Part shown: in pieces, positions 56,855 to 64,000 of the stretch | How positions within the stretch are numbered: the stretch's first letter is position 1 | How the letters are laid out: every line of letters begins with the position of its first letter | Program-made: the position numbers and the translations under genes | Notes under the pieces: model-generated | Told to the model about the DNA's origin: nothing | The model's input: only the letters and a program-made list of their open reading frames with translations | Database searches by the model: none | From: Motiliproteus coralliicola | Lineage (GTDB): Bacteria; Pseudomonadota; Gammaproteobacteria; Pseudomonadales; Balneatricaceae | Reading direction: 5' to 3' | Assembly: GCF_003345655.1 (NCBI RefSeq) | Contig: NZ_QQOH01000005.1 | Coordinates: 1-64,000, forward strand | Length of the DNA: 64,000 nt

Positions 56855-59572
56855 TCAGTGCGGCGCGGCGATGGAGCTGTTGGCCTGAAACCGGATTGTG
56901 GCGTTCTCGATATCGCGTTGTGCGGCGATAAACTCGAGCAGCTGCGGCTCGAACATCGGCTTGGCCAGCAGATAGCCCTGCAGTAGATCGGTGCCTTGCT
57001 GGCGCAGGAACGCCAGCTGCTGCTCGGTCTCGACCCCTTCGGCCACCACCTGGATACCGAGTTGGTGAGCCAATGCCAGGGTTGCTTGGATCACCGCTTC
57101 ATCGCTGCTTCCCTGACCGATGCCATTGATAAAGCTGCGGTCGATCTTCAACTGGGAAGCCTGGAGCTGGCTGATGTAGCTGAGCGAGGAGTGGCCGGTA
57201 CCGAAGTCGTCGATCGATAATGAAATACCGTGTTGATGCAGCATGGTCAGGTTATCGCGTAGCTGCTGGTTATCGGTCATTAGGCTGGTTTCGGTGATTT
57301 CCACCGTCAATCGGTTGGTGGGGATATGACTCCAGCGCAGGCGGCGCAGCAGGTTTTCGGCGATCTGGTCCCGCGCCAGTTGTACGGTGGAGATATTGAT
57401 GCTGATGCGCAGGCCGTCGAGCGGTCCATCCTTCCAGCTTTCCAAGCGCTGGAACAGGTAGTTCAACTGCCGACGGCCCAGCTCAACAATCAAGCCGGAA
57501 TCTTCGGCAACGGGGATAAACTCGGCCGGGGAGACCCATTCGCCTTGGCTGTTCTGCCAGCGGATCAGAACCTCCAGCGACACCGGCTGCAGGCTATGGC
57601 AATCAAATACCGGTTGGAAGCAGAGATGGAACTGGTCGTCATGGTTGAGGGCATCGCGCAGGTTCTGCTCCAGGGACACATGCCGGTGCATCCGGTAGTC
57701 CATCGCCTCGTCGAAGAAGCTGAAGCCGTTGCGGCCGTTCTGTTTGGCCCGGTACATCGCCAGGTCGGCTTGTTTCAGCAAGGTGGCAGCTTGGTCCTGG
57801 CCGGGAAGGCCGCAGGTGATGCCGAGGCTGGCCGATAGGGTGAAATGGCCGGCCTCCAGTTCGATCGGTTGACAAAGGGTCTGCAGCAGCTCCTCAACCA
57901 GCGATTGCAGCGGCCCCTTCTGACTGATGCTCTCCAGCATCACGGCAAATTCGTCTCCCCCCAGGCGCGACAGCAGTGCGTCGCCGGGCAGGACCTGCAT
58001 CATCCGTTGGGCCGAGATCCGCAGGACCTCGTCGCCGGCCTGGTGGCCGAGGGTATCGTTGATGCTCTTGAAGTTATCCAGGTCGATAAAGAACACCATC
58101 AGCTTGCGCTGGCTGTCTTGGCTGAGCTTGTGGTCCAGTTTGTCGACAAAGGTCAGTCGGTTCGGCAGCCCCGTGAGGGTGTCGTGCTGGGCCAGGTATT
58201 TGACCCGATTTTCGGCATTGATGCGGGCGGTGACATCCTCGTGGACGGCAACGAACTGACTCAGGTGGCCCCGGCGGTCGTGGATCGGGGTGACCGTCTG
58301 CTCGATCACCATCCGGTCGCCGCGGCGGGTGCGGTTAACCACATGATTGCGCCAGGTCTGACCCTGGGTGATCGACTGCCACATCTGCTTGAAGAACTCC
58401 GGCCCATGCTCGCCGGAGCTGAGCACCCTTGGGGTCTTGCCGTGAATTTCGTCGGCATTCCAGCCGGTCAGCTTTTCAAAGGCGTGATTGACCCATTGGA
58501 TCCGGCCTTTGATGTCGGTGATAAAGATGGCGTTGGCGGCACTGCTGATGGCGGTCGTGAGCATCTGTAGCTCGGCTTCCAGCCGTTGCTTGCGCCGCAG
58601 GGCCATATTGACCAGCGTCCCACCGATCAGTACCAGCAGGATCAGCATGATAAAGACCAGGATGATGGTCTGGTGCTCGTTACGCCAGCCCATCAGACCC
58701 TGTTGCTGATCGAGATTAACCGTGACCACCAGTGGCAGCGGCGAGGTCGAACGGTAGCTGGTGATCAACTGTTGCTCGGGCTTGCCGGTCCCTGTGCCGA
58801 GTGTTTGGTGGAACAGGCCAAAATCCCGACTCGACAGCTCTCTGATCAAGCGTTGCGTTGACCGAGGGGCATCGTCCATCTGCACCGATCCGGCCCGGGT
58901 CAGCAGCTGGCCGTTGTAGTGCAGCAGCTCAACGGTCACCGGATAAAACTCGTAGGCCGGACGGAACAGCTCGCGCAGGTAATCCGGATTCAGGGCTGCG
59001 GTAATCCGCGCCAGGATGATGCCACGGGAGGAGCGAATGTCGACGCAGATCGGGATATGGTGCAGGCTGCTGGCATTGCTCGCACTGCCCAGATAGCGAC
59101 CCGAGGCTGGGGCTTGAATCAGGTAGCCCGACTGCGCACTCAGAGCCAATTGATCGGCGCACCGGGCCGCCTTGGTCGGTTGCTGCGGAGGGCGCTGGTT
59201 GGAAGAGGCGATCCAGTTGCCGTCCCGGTCGTGGATCATCACTTCACGCAGGCTGGGTGCCAGTGACAGGGTATCTCGCAACACCTGGCTAAGGTCGCCC
59301 GAGTTTCGACTCAGCAGCGCCGGGTTGAACTCCAGCACCTTGTCGATACTCTGCAAGCGTCCGATCACATCCTGCACGCTTCGGATTGCCGAGCCTTCCA
59401 GGGTGTGGGCCAGCAGTTGAGTACGGTCTTCGAGCTCGCGAATCGCTCGCTGTTCGCCGTGCTGCAGCACAAACAGCATCAGCGCCAGGCAGCCACCGGC
59501 GATCAACAGAGTAAATAGCGTGACAGCGAAATGGGGCTGGATCACCCCTTGGCTACGTTGTTCCTTGACCAC
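56855..59572 (-). CDS. Membrane sensor PAS-GGDEF-EAL cyclic di-GMP protein
   Basis: The 905-residue protein has an N-terminal membrane helix (about 15-38), a periplasmic dCACHE-like domain (about 40-300), a second helix (LVFIMLILLVLIGGTLVNMA near 312), a PAS domain (about 340-455), a GGDEF domain with intact motif near 538 and an EAL domain with EVL in place of EAL near 667. EVL is a common functional variant. The RxxD inhibitory site is absent. It can in principle make and degrade cyclic di-GMP in response to a periplasmic ligand. It is divergent from a solute-binding protein gene. Confidence 0.92.
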   Translation of the reverse strand: MVKEQRSQGVIQPHFAVTLFTLLIAGGCLALMLFVLQHGEQRAIRELEDRTQLLAHTLEGSAIRSVQDVIGRLQSIDKVLEFNPALLSRNSGDLSQVLRDTLSLAPSLREVMIHDRDGNWIASSNQRPPQQPTKAARCADQLALSAQSGYLIQAPASGRYLGSASNASSLHHIPICVDIRSSRGIILARITAALNPDYLRELFRPAYEFYPVTVELLHYNGQLLTRAGSVQMDDAPRSTQRLIRELSSRDFGLFHQTLGTGTGKPEQQLITSYRSTSPLPLVVTVNLDQQQGLMGWRNEHQTIILVFIMLILLVLIGGTLVNMALRRKQRLEAELQMLTTAISSAANAIFITDIKGRIQWVNHAFEKLTGWNADEIHGKTPRVLSSGEHGPEFFKQMWQSITQGQTWRNHVVNRTRRGDRMVIEQTVTPIHDRRGHLSQFVAVHEDVTARINAENRVKYLAQHDTLTGLPNRLTFVDKLDHKLSQDSQRKLMVFFIDLDNFKSINDTLGHQAGDEVLRISAQRMMQVLPGDALLSRLGGDEFAVMLESISQKGPLQSLVEELLQTLCQPIELEAGHFTLSASLGITCGLPGQDQAATLLKQADLAMYRAKQNGRNGFSFFDEAMDYRMHRHVSLEQNLRDALNHDDQFHLCFQPVFDCHSLQPVSLEVLIRWQNSQGEWVSPAEFIPVAEDSGLIVELGRRQLNYLFQRLESWKDGPLDGLRISINISTVQLARDQIAENLLRRLRWSHIPTNRLTVEITETSLMTDNQQLRDNLTMLHQHGISLSIDDFGTGHSSLSYISQLQASQLKIDRSFINGIGQGSSDEAVIQATLALAHQLGIQVVAEGVETEQQLAFLRQQGTDLLQGYLLAKPMFEPQLLEFIAAQRDIENATIRFQANSSIAAPH

Positions 59573-59730
59573 TGATGTTCCAACAACCTGTATTCACAGC
59601 CGAACAGGTTTCAGCTGCGGGACTCCTGAGGGAGCTAACGTGACGACCGCTTACGCGATGAATTGACTCGAATAATATCCCTATGCATGATGCGGCCTTC
59701 AAAAAACCGTATCTGTTACAAGGATTAAGA

Positions 59731-60567
59731 ATGGGCGCAATTTATCACCATTGGTGCCGCCAATCCAAGCCACTGGGCGGGTTGTTGTTGCTGTTAATGA
59801 CATGGAGCAGTTTTTCCCAGGCTCAGGTGGCCGCTCCGGCCGACGATAGGCTGCAGCGGATCGAGGCCAGTGGTGAATTACGGGTCTGTATCTGGCCCGG
59901 TTACTTCGCGATCTCCTATAGCAATCCCAAGAGTGGCCGGCTCGAAGGTATCGATATCGACCTGTCGGCTGAACTGGCCCGCGAGCTGGGGGTTGAGCTT
60001 CGCTATGTGAACACTCACTTTGGCCGCTTTATCGATGATATCGAAGCCGATGCCTGTGATATCGCGATGTTCGGTGTGGGTCGGACCGAGGCGCGGATGC
60101 AGCGGATCGACTTCAGCGCGCCCTATCTGGCTAGCGGCATGTACGGCTTGACCACCAAAACTCATGGCTCGATCGATAGCTGGGAAGCGATGGATCAAGC
60201 CGATCACGTGGTCTGTGTGCAGCGGGGAACCTATATGGAGGCCGAGATGCGGCGCCGGCTCAAGCATGCCCAGTTGAGTGTGGTGGATAAGCCGTATGAA
60301 CGTGAGGCGGAGGTACAGTCGGGCCGGGCTGACGTGTTTATCACCGATTATCCCTATGGCCAGAAGATGCTGAAGAACTTCGACTGGGCACGGTTGTTGA
60401 CCCCCAAACAGGCAGCGGGAGAGAAGTTCCAGTACGCCTATGCGGTGGCAAAAGGTCAGCCGCAATGGTTGGCGCGAATCGATCAGTTTGTCGCGGCGAT
60501 CAAGCGTGACGGACGGTTGAAGCGTTATGCCGATCTGCACGGATTAGGGCCGATCGTGATCGATTAA
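59731..60567 (+). CDS. Periplasmic solute-binding protein (amino acid type)
   Basis: From the ATG at 59731, with AAGGA upstream, the product has 278 residues: a signal peptide (GGLLLLLMTWSSFSQAQ), then a family 3 solute-binding fold with RIEASGELRVCIWPGYFAIS, LEGIDIDLSAELARELGVEL and DIAMFGVGRTEARMQRIDFS. No permease or ATPase gene is adjacent, so it may present a ligand to a sensor such as the divergent GGDEF-EAL protein. A strong terminator follows. Confidence 0.88.
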   Translation: MGAIYHHWCRQSKPLGGLLLLLMTWSSFSQAQVAAPADDRLQRIEASGELRVCIWPGYFAISYSNPKSGRLEGIDIDLSAELARELGVELRYVNTHFGRFIDDIEADACDIAMFGVGRTEARMQRIDFSAPYLASGMYGLTTKTHGSIDSWEAMDQADHVVCVQRGTYMEAEMRRRLKHAQLSVVDKPYEREAEVQSGRADVFITDYPYGQKMLKNFDWARLLTPKQAAGEKFQYAYAVAKGQPQWLARIDQFVAAIKRDGRLKRYADLHGLGPIVID

Positions 60568-60592
60568 CCGAGATTGGGCCGCTGTCTGAAAC

Positions 60593-60620
60593 GAAAAAGC
60601 CCGCAATTGCGGGCTTTTTG
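60593..60620. terminator. Bidirectional terminator
   Basis: AAAAAGCCCGCAATTGCGGGCTTTTT is near-symmetrical: AAAAAGCCCGCAA pairs with TTGCGGGCTTTTT, with A and T runs on both sides. It serves both the solute-binding protein gene and the convergent copper protein gene. Confidence 0.95.
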
Positions 60621-60644
60621 TTTGCCAGGAGCTCTTGGGCAGGC

Positions 60645-61034
60645 TTATTTGATCTCGGTGATCAGGTACTTGCCCATGCCTTCAGTCTTGGTCATAAACT
60701 CGATCTCTTGACCGACCTTGAGGCTGTGGACATCGATCGACGGTGCCAGCTTGAACTTCATCTGCATCGCACCCATGTTCCAGGCTTCGATCGGCTGATG
60801 GTAGACCTTAACGTATCCTTTGTGGTCGATGTCCTTGATCACGCCGACCGCCGGGACCGGCTTGTCCGACATCTTCATCTTGCCGGGATTCATTTTGCCG
60901 TGGTCCATCTTGCTGTGGTCCATGGCTTTTTCTTCGCTCTGCTTGTGGCCGTGATCGCTGTGGGAGTGAGCCTGGGCGGTGCCGGTTACACCCAGCAGGG
61001 CAGACAGCGCGAGAGCGGTGAGGCATTTCTTCAT
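60645..61034 (-). CDS. CusF-like periplasmic copper-binding protein
   Basis: From the ATG at 61034 the product has 129 residues: a signal peptide (LTALALSALLGVTGTAQA), a histidine- and methionine-rich region (HSHSDHGHKQ, MDHSKMDHGKM), and a CusF-type beta-barrel with WNMGAMQMKFKLA, whose tryptophan, methionines and histidine bind copper(I). Its place near nosL points to copper supply for nitrous oxide reductase. Confidence 0.88.
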   Translation of the reverse strand: MKKCLTALALSALLGVTGTAQAHSHSDHGHKQSEEKAMDHSKMDHGKMNPGKMKMSDKPVPAVGVIKDIDHKGYVKVYHQPIEAWNMGAMQMKFKLAPSIDVHSLKVGQEIEFMTKTEGMGKYLITEIK

Positions 61035-61212
61035 GGCTAATGTCTCTCTGGTGTTGGTTATGGTTCTTGATTTGAGAAGGTTGGGCAGAGGGTAAAATAT
61101 ACAGCCTGGCAGGTCGAAGTAATTGATTTGGGTCATCCACCGTCAGCAGGCAGTTCAGTAAGCTGGCCTCCCTGATTTATCCAACTAAAAAACTCAACTA
61201 TCGAAGCTCACT

Positions 61213-61512
61213 ATGAAAAAACTGATGACCTTGCTCTGCCTGGCCGGTGCTGCGATGACCGCCACGGCTCAAGCCGATGATGGCGTTGCCACCTACAACA
61301 CTTACTGCATGGCTTGCCATGGCACTGGAATCGGCCCGATGGCCGGCGATAAGAATCTGTGGCAGCCGCGCCTGGATGCCAAGGGTGGGGTCGATGGTCT
61401 GCTGGCCAGCGCCAAAGCTGGTCTGAATGCGATGCCGCCGATGGGCACCTGTATGAACTGCACCGATGAGCAGCTGCGTGCCGCCATCGTGCATATCACT
61501 ACTTTCAAGTAA
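61213..61512 (+). CDS. Small periplasmic cytochrome c
   Basis: The 99-residue product has a signal peptide (MTLLCLAGAAMTATAQA), one heme-binding motif CMACH near 32-36, and a distal methionine, probably in AMPPMGTCMNCTDEQL. This is the cytochrome c5 type, which carries one heme and often a disulfide near the C terminus, here CMNC. It could be an electron donor to the adjacent nitrous oxide reductase system. Confidence 0.9.
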   Translation: MKKLMTLLCLAGAAMTATAQADDGVATYNTYCMACHGTGIGPMAGDKNLWQPRLDAKGGVDGLLASAKAGLNAMPPMGTCMNCTDEQLRAAIVHITTFK

Positions 61513-61521
61513 GTAGTCGTT

Positions 61522-61568
61522 CTTGCACCGAACGGTGCAAGTCCCTGCGGCGCCTGTCCTGGGCGCCG
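61522..61568. terminator. Pair of hairpins between cytochrome c and nosL
   Basis: CTTGCACC-GAAC-GGTGCAAG (61522-61541) and CGGCGCC-TGTCCTG-GGCGCCG (61548-61568) are perfect stems in the gap between two convergent genes. Neither has a T run. They probably end both transcripts. Confidence 0.5.
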
Positions 61569-61589
61569 TAAGCTTCCTTCAGATCCGGC

Positions 61590-62093
61590 TTAAAACCCCA
61601 TCTGTGACAGCAGATCCAGATTCAACTGGTCGAAGGTGTACAGGTCTCCGCCGTTCATCTTCATGAAGGCTTTGGCGGTTTTCTCGTCGGAGAAGCTGGC
61701 CAGGGTCGGGCCCATGGCGCCTTTCTTTGAGCTACCGACCACGTACCAGGCGGTGCGAGCGTCGATGTAGGTCTCCTCATCCGGGTGGTCCCAGTGACTG
61801 ACCGCCATATCGTGGACGAAGGCACTCTGGATATTGTGCTTGTGTTCCGGATCCAACAGGAAGGCAAACATATCCCGGGTTGAGCAGAACTTGTGGGTAC
61901 GGGTATCACCGCGCTCGTAGAGTTGGCCCTTGGGGCCGGGATAGTTACTGATGATCATGCCACACAGGTGGCACTCTTCACCGCTCTCGATGGCGATCGC
62001 TTTCTGGGCCGCCAGGGTTTCGGGGGTGTCTTCTTGGCAACCGGCCAGCCCCAGCAGGGCGGTCAGCAGCAACACCAGCAGTCTTGGGCTCAT
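61590..62093 (-). CDS. nosL: NosL copper chaperone lipoprotein
   Basis: From the ATG at 62093, with AGGAG upstream, the product has 167 residues. The lipobox LLGLAGC gives an outer-membrane or inner-membrane lipoprotein; the copper motif CHLCGMIIS appears near 41-49. NosL delivers copper(I) for assembly of nitrous oxide reductase. Its ATG overlaps the nosY stop by one base. Confidence 0.95.
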   Translation of the reverse strand: MSPRLLVLLLTALLGLAGCQEDTPETLAAQKAIAIESGEECHLCGMIISNYPGPKGQLYERGDTRTHKFCSTRDMFAFLLDPEHKHNIQSAFVHDMAVSHWDHPDEETYIDARTAWYVVGSSKKGAMGPTLASFSDEKTAKAFMKMNGGDLYTFDQLNLDLLSQMGF

Positions 62094-62920
62094 TACAGAC
62101 TCCTGCGGTTGAAGATCATCAGCGAGATGCTGACCGGCACGGCCAACCACACCAGCAGGGCCGCCAGCAACGCGCTGGTGGAGAATTTAACGTGCTGAGC
62201 AATCGCCATCAGGCCGGTGATCTGCTCGCTGGCGAAGTAGCTGATGTTGACCAGACGGAAGATATCGGTCGGATTGAGCAGCAGCAGATAGGGGAACAGC
62301 TCGGCATCAACATCGCCTTCGGTGCCGACCAGCAGGCCCAGCAGGCCGAGATCGAACACCAGTACGAACAGGAACCAGACGATCAGCGCCACACCGGCGG
62401 CCTTGGATTTCTCGGATACCAAGGTGCTGATGATGTAGGCAAAGGCGATAAAGACCCAGCCAAGCAGGATCGCCGAGACGATAAAGACTGCAAAAGCCGT
62501 AATCAGCTCGCCCCAGCCGGTGGTGTTGGAGAACGAACCCATGATCAAGGCCGCGGCCCCGAAGCCGACCAGGGTGGAGAACGCCATGATGGCACCGTGG
62601 CCAAGCATCTTGCCCAACAGCAGTTGCCAGCGGGATAGCGGGTAGGTCATCAACAGCAGCAGGGTGCCGTTTTCGTCTTCACCGACGACGCCGTCGTAGG
62701 AGAGCATCAGCGCGATCAACGGGATAATAAAGACCGCCAGGCTGGCCAGGCTGACGATGGTGGTCGACAGCGAGGTGAATCCGACCCGACCGGCAGCGGC
62801 AGCGCCGAAATAGGCCAGACCGATCGCCAGCAGGGCGAAGATGGCGGTGATGGCGATAACCCAGCGGTTGCGCAGGCCGTCGCGGAATTCCTTGGCGCAT
62901 ACAGTCAAAATGGCGTTCAT
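62093..62920 (-). CDS. nosY: NosY ABC transporter permease
   Basis: The 275-residue protein has six predicted helices and the NosY-type N terminus AILTVCAKEFRDGLRNRWV, with LMLSYDGVVGEDENGTLLLL near 75. Together with NosF and NosD it forms the ABC complex needed to mature the copper-sulfur centre of NosZ. It overlaps nosF by four bases. Confidence 0.95.
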   Translation of the reverse strand: MNAILTVCAKEFRDGLRNRWVIAITAIFALLAIGLAYFGAAAAGRVGFTSLSTTIVSLASLAVFIIPLIALMLSYDGVVGEDENGTLLLLMTYPLSRWQLLLGKMLGHGAIMAFSTLVGFGAAALIMGSFSNTTGWGELITAFAVFIVSAILLGWVFIAFAYIISTLVSEKSKAAGVALIVWFLFVLVFDLGLLGLLVGTEGDVDAELFPYLLLLNPTDIFRLVNISYFASEQITGLMAIAQHVKFSTSALLAALLVWLAVPVSISLMIFNRRSL

Positions 62921-63831
62921 CGCTGTTCAGCCTCCATCTGCAGGGTGCCGGTGAAATGGGTGTAGAGATCTTCAAGGGTGGGCAGGTGCAGGTCGAGGTT
63001 GTCCAGCCCCGGCAGCGCCATCACCGTCTGCAGTACATTCATCTTGTGCTGGATCGGTAGGGTCAGCTTGTTGGGATCGCTGCTGTCCTGATATTCACGC
63101 AGTCCTTCGGGCAGCTCGATCTCACCGTCCAGTCGGAGTGTCATCGGCAGGTTGGCCTTGTCACGCAGGTCGTGCAGATCCCCTTCGGCCAGCAGGCTGC
63201 CACGGCCCATGATCAGGGCCCGGTCGATATATTTCTCCACCCCAGGCAGCACGTGGGAGCAGAGGATAATGGTACAGCCGCGGGCTTTGAGTTGTTCCAG
63301 ACGCTGGTAGAAATCCTGGGTCGCGATCGGGTCGAGGCCGACGGTGGGTTCGTCCAGCAGCAGCAGCTTGGGATCGCCCAATAGTGCCTGGGCCAGGCCC
63401 AGACGCTGACGCATCCCTTTGGAGTAGGTCTTGACCCGGCGGTTTTCTGCGTGGCTGAGGCCAACCTGCTCCAACAGTGCGCGGCACTGGGATTTGGGCA
63501 CGCTCTTGAGCTTGGCGAAATAGCTCAGAACTTCCAGACCGGTAAGCTGGTCGTAGAAGGCCACGTTCTCCTGCAGGAAGCCGAGCTGGCGACGCGAGGT
63601 GCGGGCTTCGGACAGGGTCGGATCTTCACCAAATACTCGGACTTGGCCCTTGGTGGCTTCGATCAGACCGAGGATCAGCTTGATGGTGGTGGTCTTACCG
63701 GCGCCGTTATGGCCGAACAGGCCGAGGATCTCACCCTGGTGGATATCGAGGTCGAGTCCCTTGAGGGCGTGAACGCCCTGGTAGTGCTTCTCGACCTGGC
63801 TCAGTTGTACGATTGGGGTTGCGCTTGTCAT
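62917..63831 (-). CDS. nosF: NosF ABC transporter ATPase
   Basis: The 304-residue ATPase has Walker A GHNGAGKTTTIKLIL near 37, Q-loop GFLQENVAFYDQ near 85, signature YSKGMRQRLGLAQALL near 134 and Walker B LLLLDEPTVGLDPIA near 156. It overlaps nosD and nosY by four bases each. Confidence 0.96.
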   Translation of the reverse strand: MTSATPIVQLSQVEKHYQGVHALKGLDLDIHQGEILGLFGHNGAGKTTTIKLILGLIEATKGQVRVFGEDPTLSEARTSRRQLGFLQENVAFYDQLTGLEVLSYFAKLKSVPKSQCRALLEQVGLSHAENRRVKTYSKGMRQRLGLAQALLGDPKLLLLDEPTVGLDPIATQDFYQRLEQLKARGCTIILCSHVLPGVEKYIDRALIMGRGSLLAEGDLHDLRDKANLPMTLRLDGEIELPEGLREYQDSSDPNKLTLPIQHKMNVLQTVMALPGLDNLDLHLPTLEDLYTHFTGTLQMEAEQR

Positions 63832-64000
63832 CGTTGTGTCAGTTCCTCGGACGCGGCCTGGGTCTGTTTGCGTTGACCCTGTTGATCGACCAATGCGCCG
63901 TTGCTGTCGAACGGTGAGTTCATCAGCGGCGCGGAATCGAAGACGCCCGGTGATTTTAAAACCGGGAATTGGCGTTGAACCCAGCGTAGGGTTTCTACCG
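63828..64000 (-). CDS. nosD: NosD, C-terminal end (partial)
   Basis: The last 56 codons of a reading frame end with a TGA that overlaps the nosF ATG. They translate to VETLRWVQRQFPVLKSPGVF and on to a glutamine-rich end; RQFPVLKSPGV is a hallmark of the NosD C terminus. NosD is the periplasmic partner of NosFY. The gene is cut by the window edge. Confidence 0.88.
   Translation of the reverse strand, partial: VETLRWVQRQFPVLKSPGVFDSAPLMNSPFDSNGALVDQQGQRKQTQAASEELTQR

Overview
The window looks like a chromosomal segment of a GC-rich, probably marine, denitrifying gammaproteobacterium. The support is the 5S rRNA tail, the AST-type arginine catabolism genes, a class GN ('marine proteobacterial') sortase with its VIT/vWA target, a nos (N2O reductase) cluster and a full cobalamin cluster. 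An Oceanospirillales-like lineage is my best guess from gene content only. I see no integrase, transposase, phage gene, tRNA or CRISPR array.

Layout. 1-112: 3' end of an rRNA operon and its terminator. 482-14659: arginine succinyltransferase (AST) catabolism, namely an M20 hydrolase, two AstA paralogues, AstD, AstB, an E1 alpha-beta fusion and a FabD-like acyltransferase in one direction, then a third AstA (opposite strand), an Lrp-type and a GlxA/ArgR-type regulator, and AstC. No AstE is present; the M20 hydrolase is the obvious candidate to replace it. 14755-15214: copy 1 of an interspersed element. 15273-18227: sortase, its target and a small ORF. 18420-24948: an SDR enzyme, an MFS protein with a 380-residue repetitive acidic tail, and a zinc ribbon-PAS-GAF-GGDEF-EAL protein.

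25258-48371: a cobalamin riboswitch followed by one long plus-strand cluster. It holds cobalt uptake genes (DUF4198 protein, CbiM, CbiL-like, CbiQ, CbiO), a His-tailed MFS protein, a ChlI-ChlD fusion, CobO, CobB, CbiD, CbiJ/CobK, CobH, CobL (CbiE-CbiT), CobI, a short CbiG, CobJ, CobM, CobW, CobN and CbiX. The cluster mixes the early-cobalt route (CbiX, CbiD, CbiG) with a CobN-type late chelatase.

48417-53012: an AEC carrier, a YjfB-like small protein, cyanase, a PP2C-Ser/Thr kinase fusion and a formate/nitrite transporter. 53355-53812: copy 2 of the interspersed element, inverted. 53878-56767: modEABC molybdate uptake. 56855-60567: a membrane PAS-GGDEF-EAL protein divergent from a periplasmic solute-binding protein. 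60645-64000: a CusF-like copper protein, a small cytochrome c, and nosL, nosY, nosF and the end of nosD (cut by the window edge).

The most unusual items are the E1 fusion/FabD-like pair and the M20 hydrolase in the AST operon, the 460-bp element with hairpin-bearing inverted ends, the MFS protein with tandem 74-residue repeats, the two cobalt chelatase systems in one cluster, and the structured gaps before cbiD and cobW. All functional calls rest on recognising sequence motifs by eye; no database search was run.
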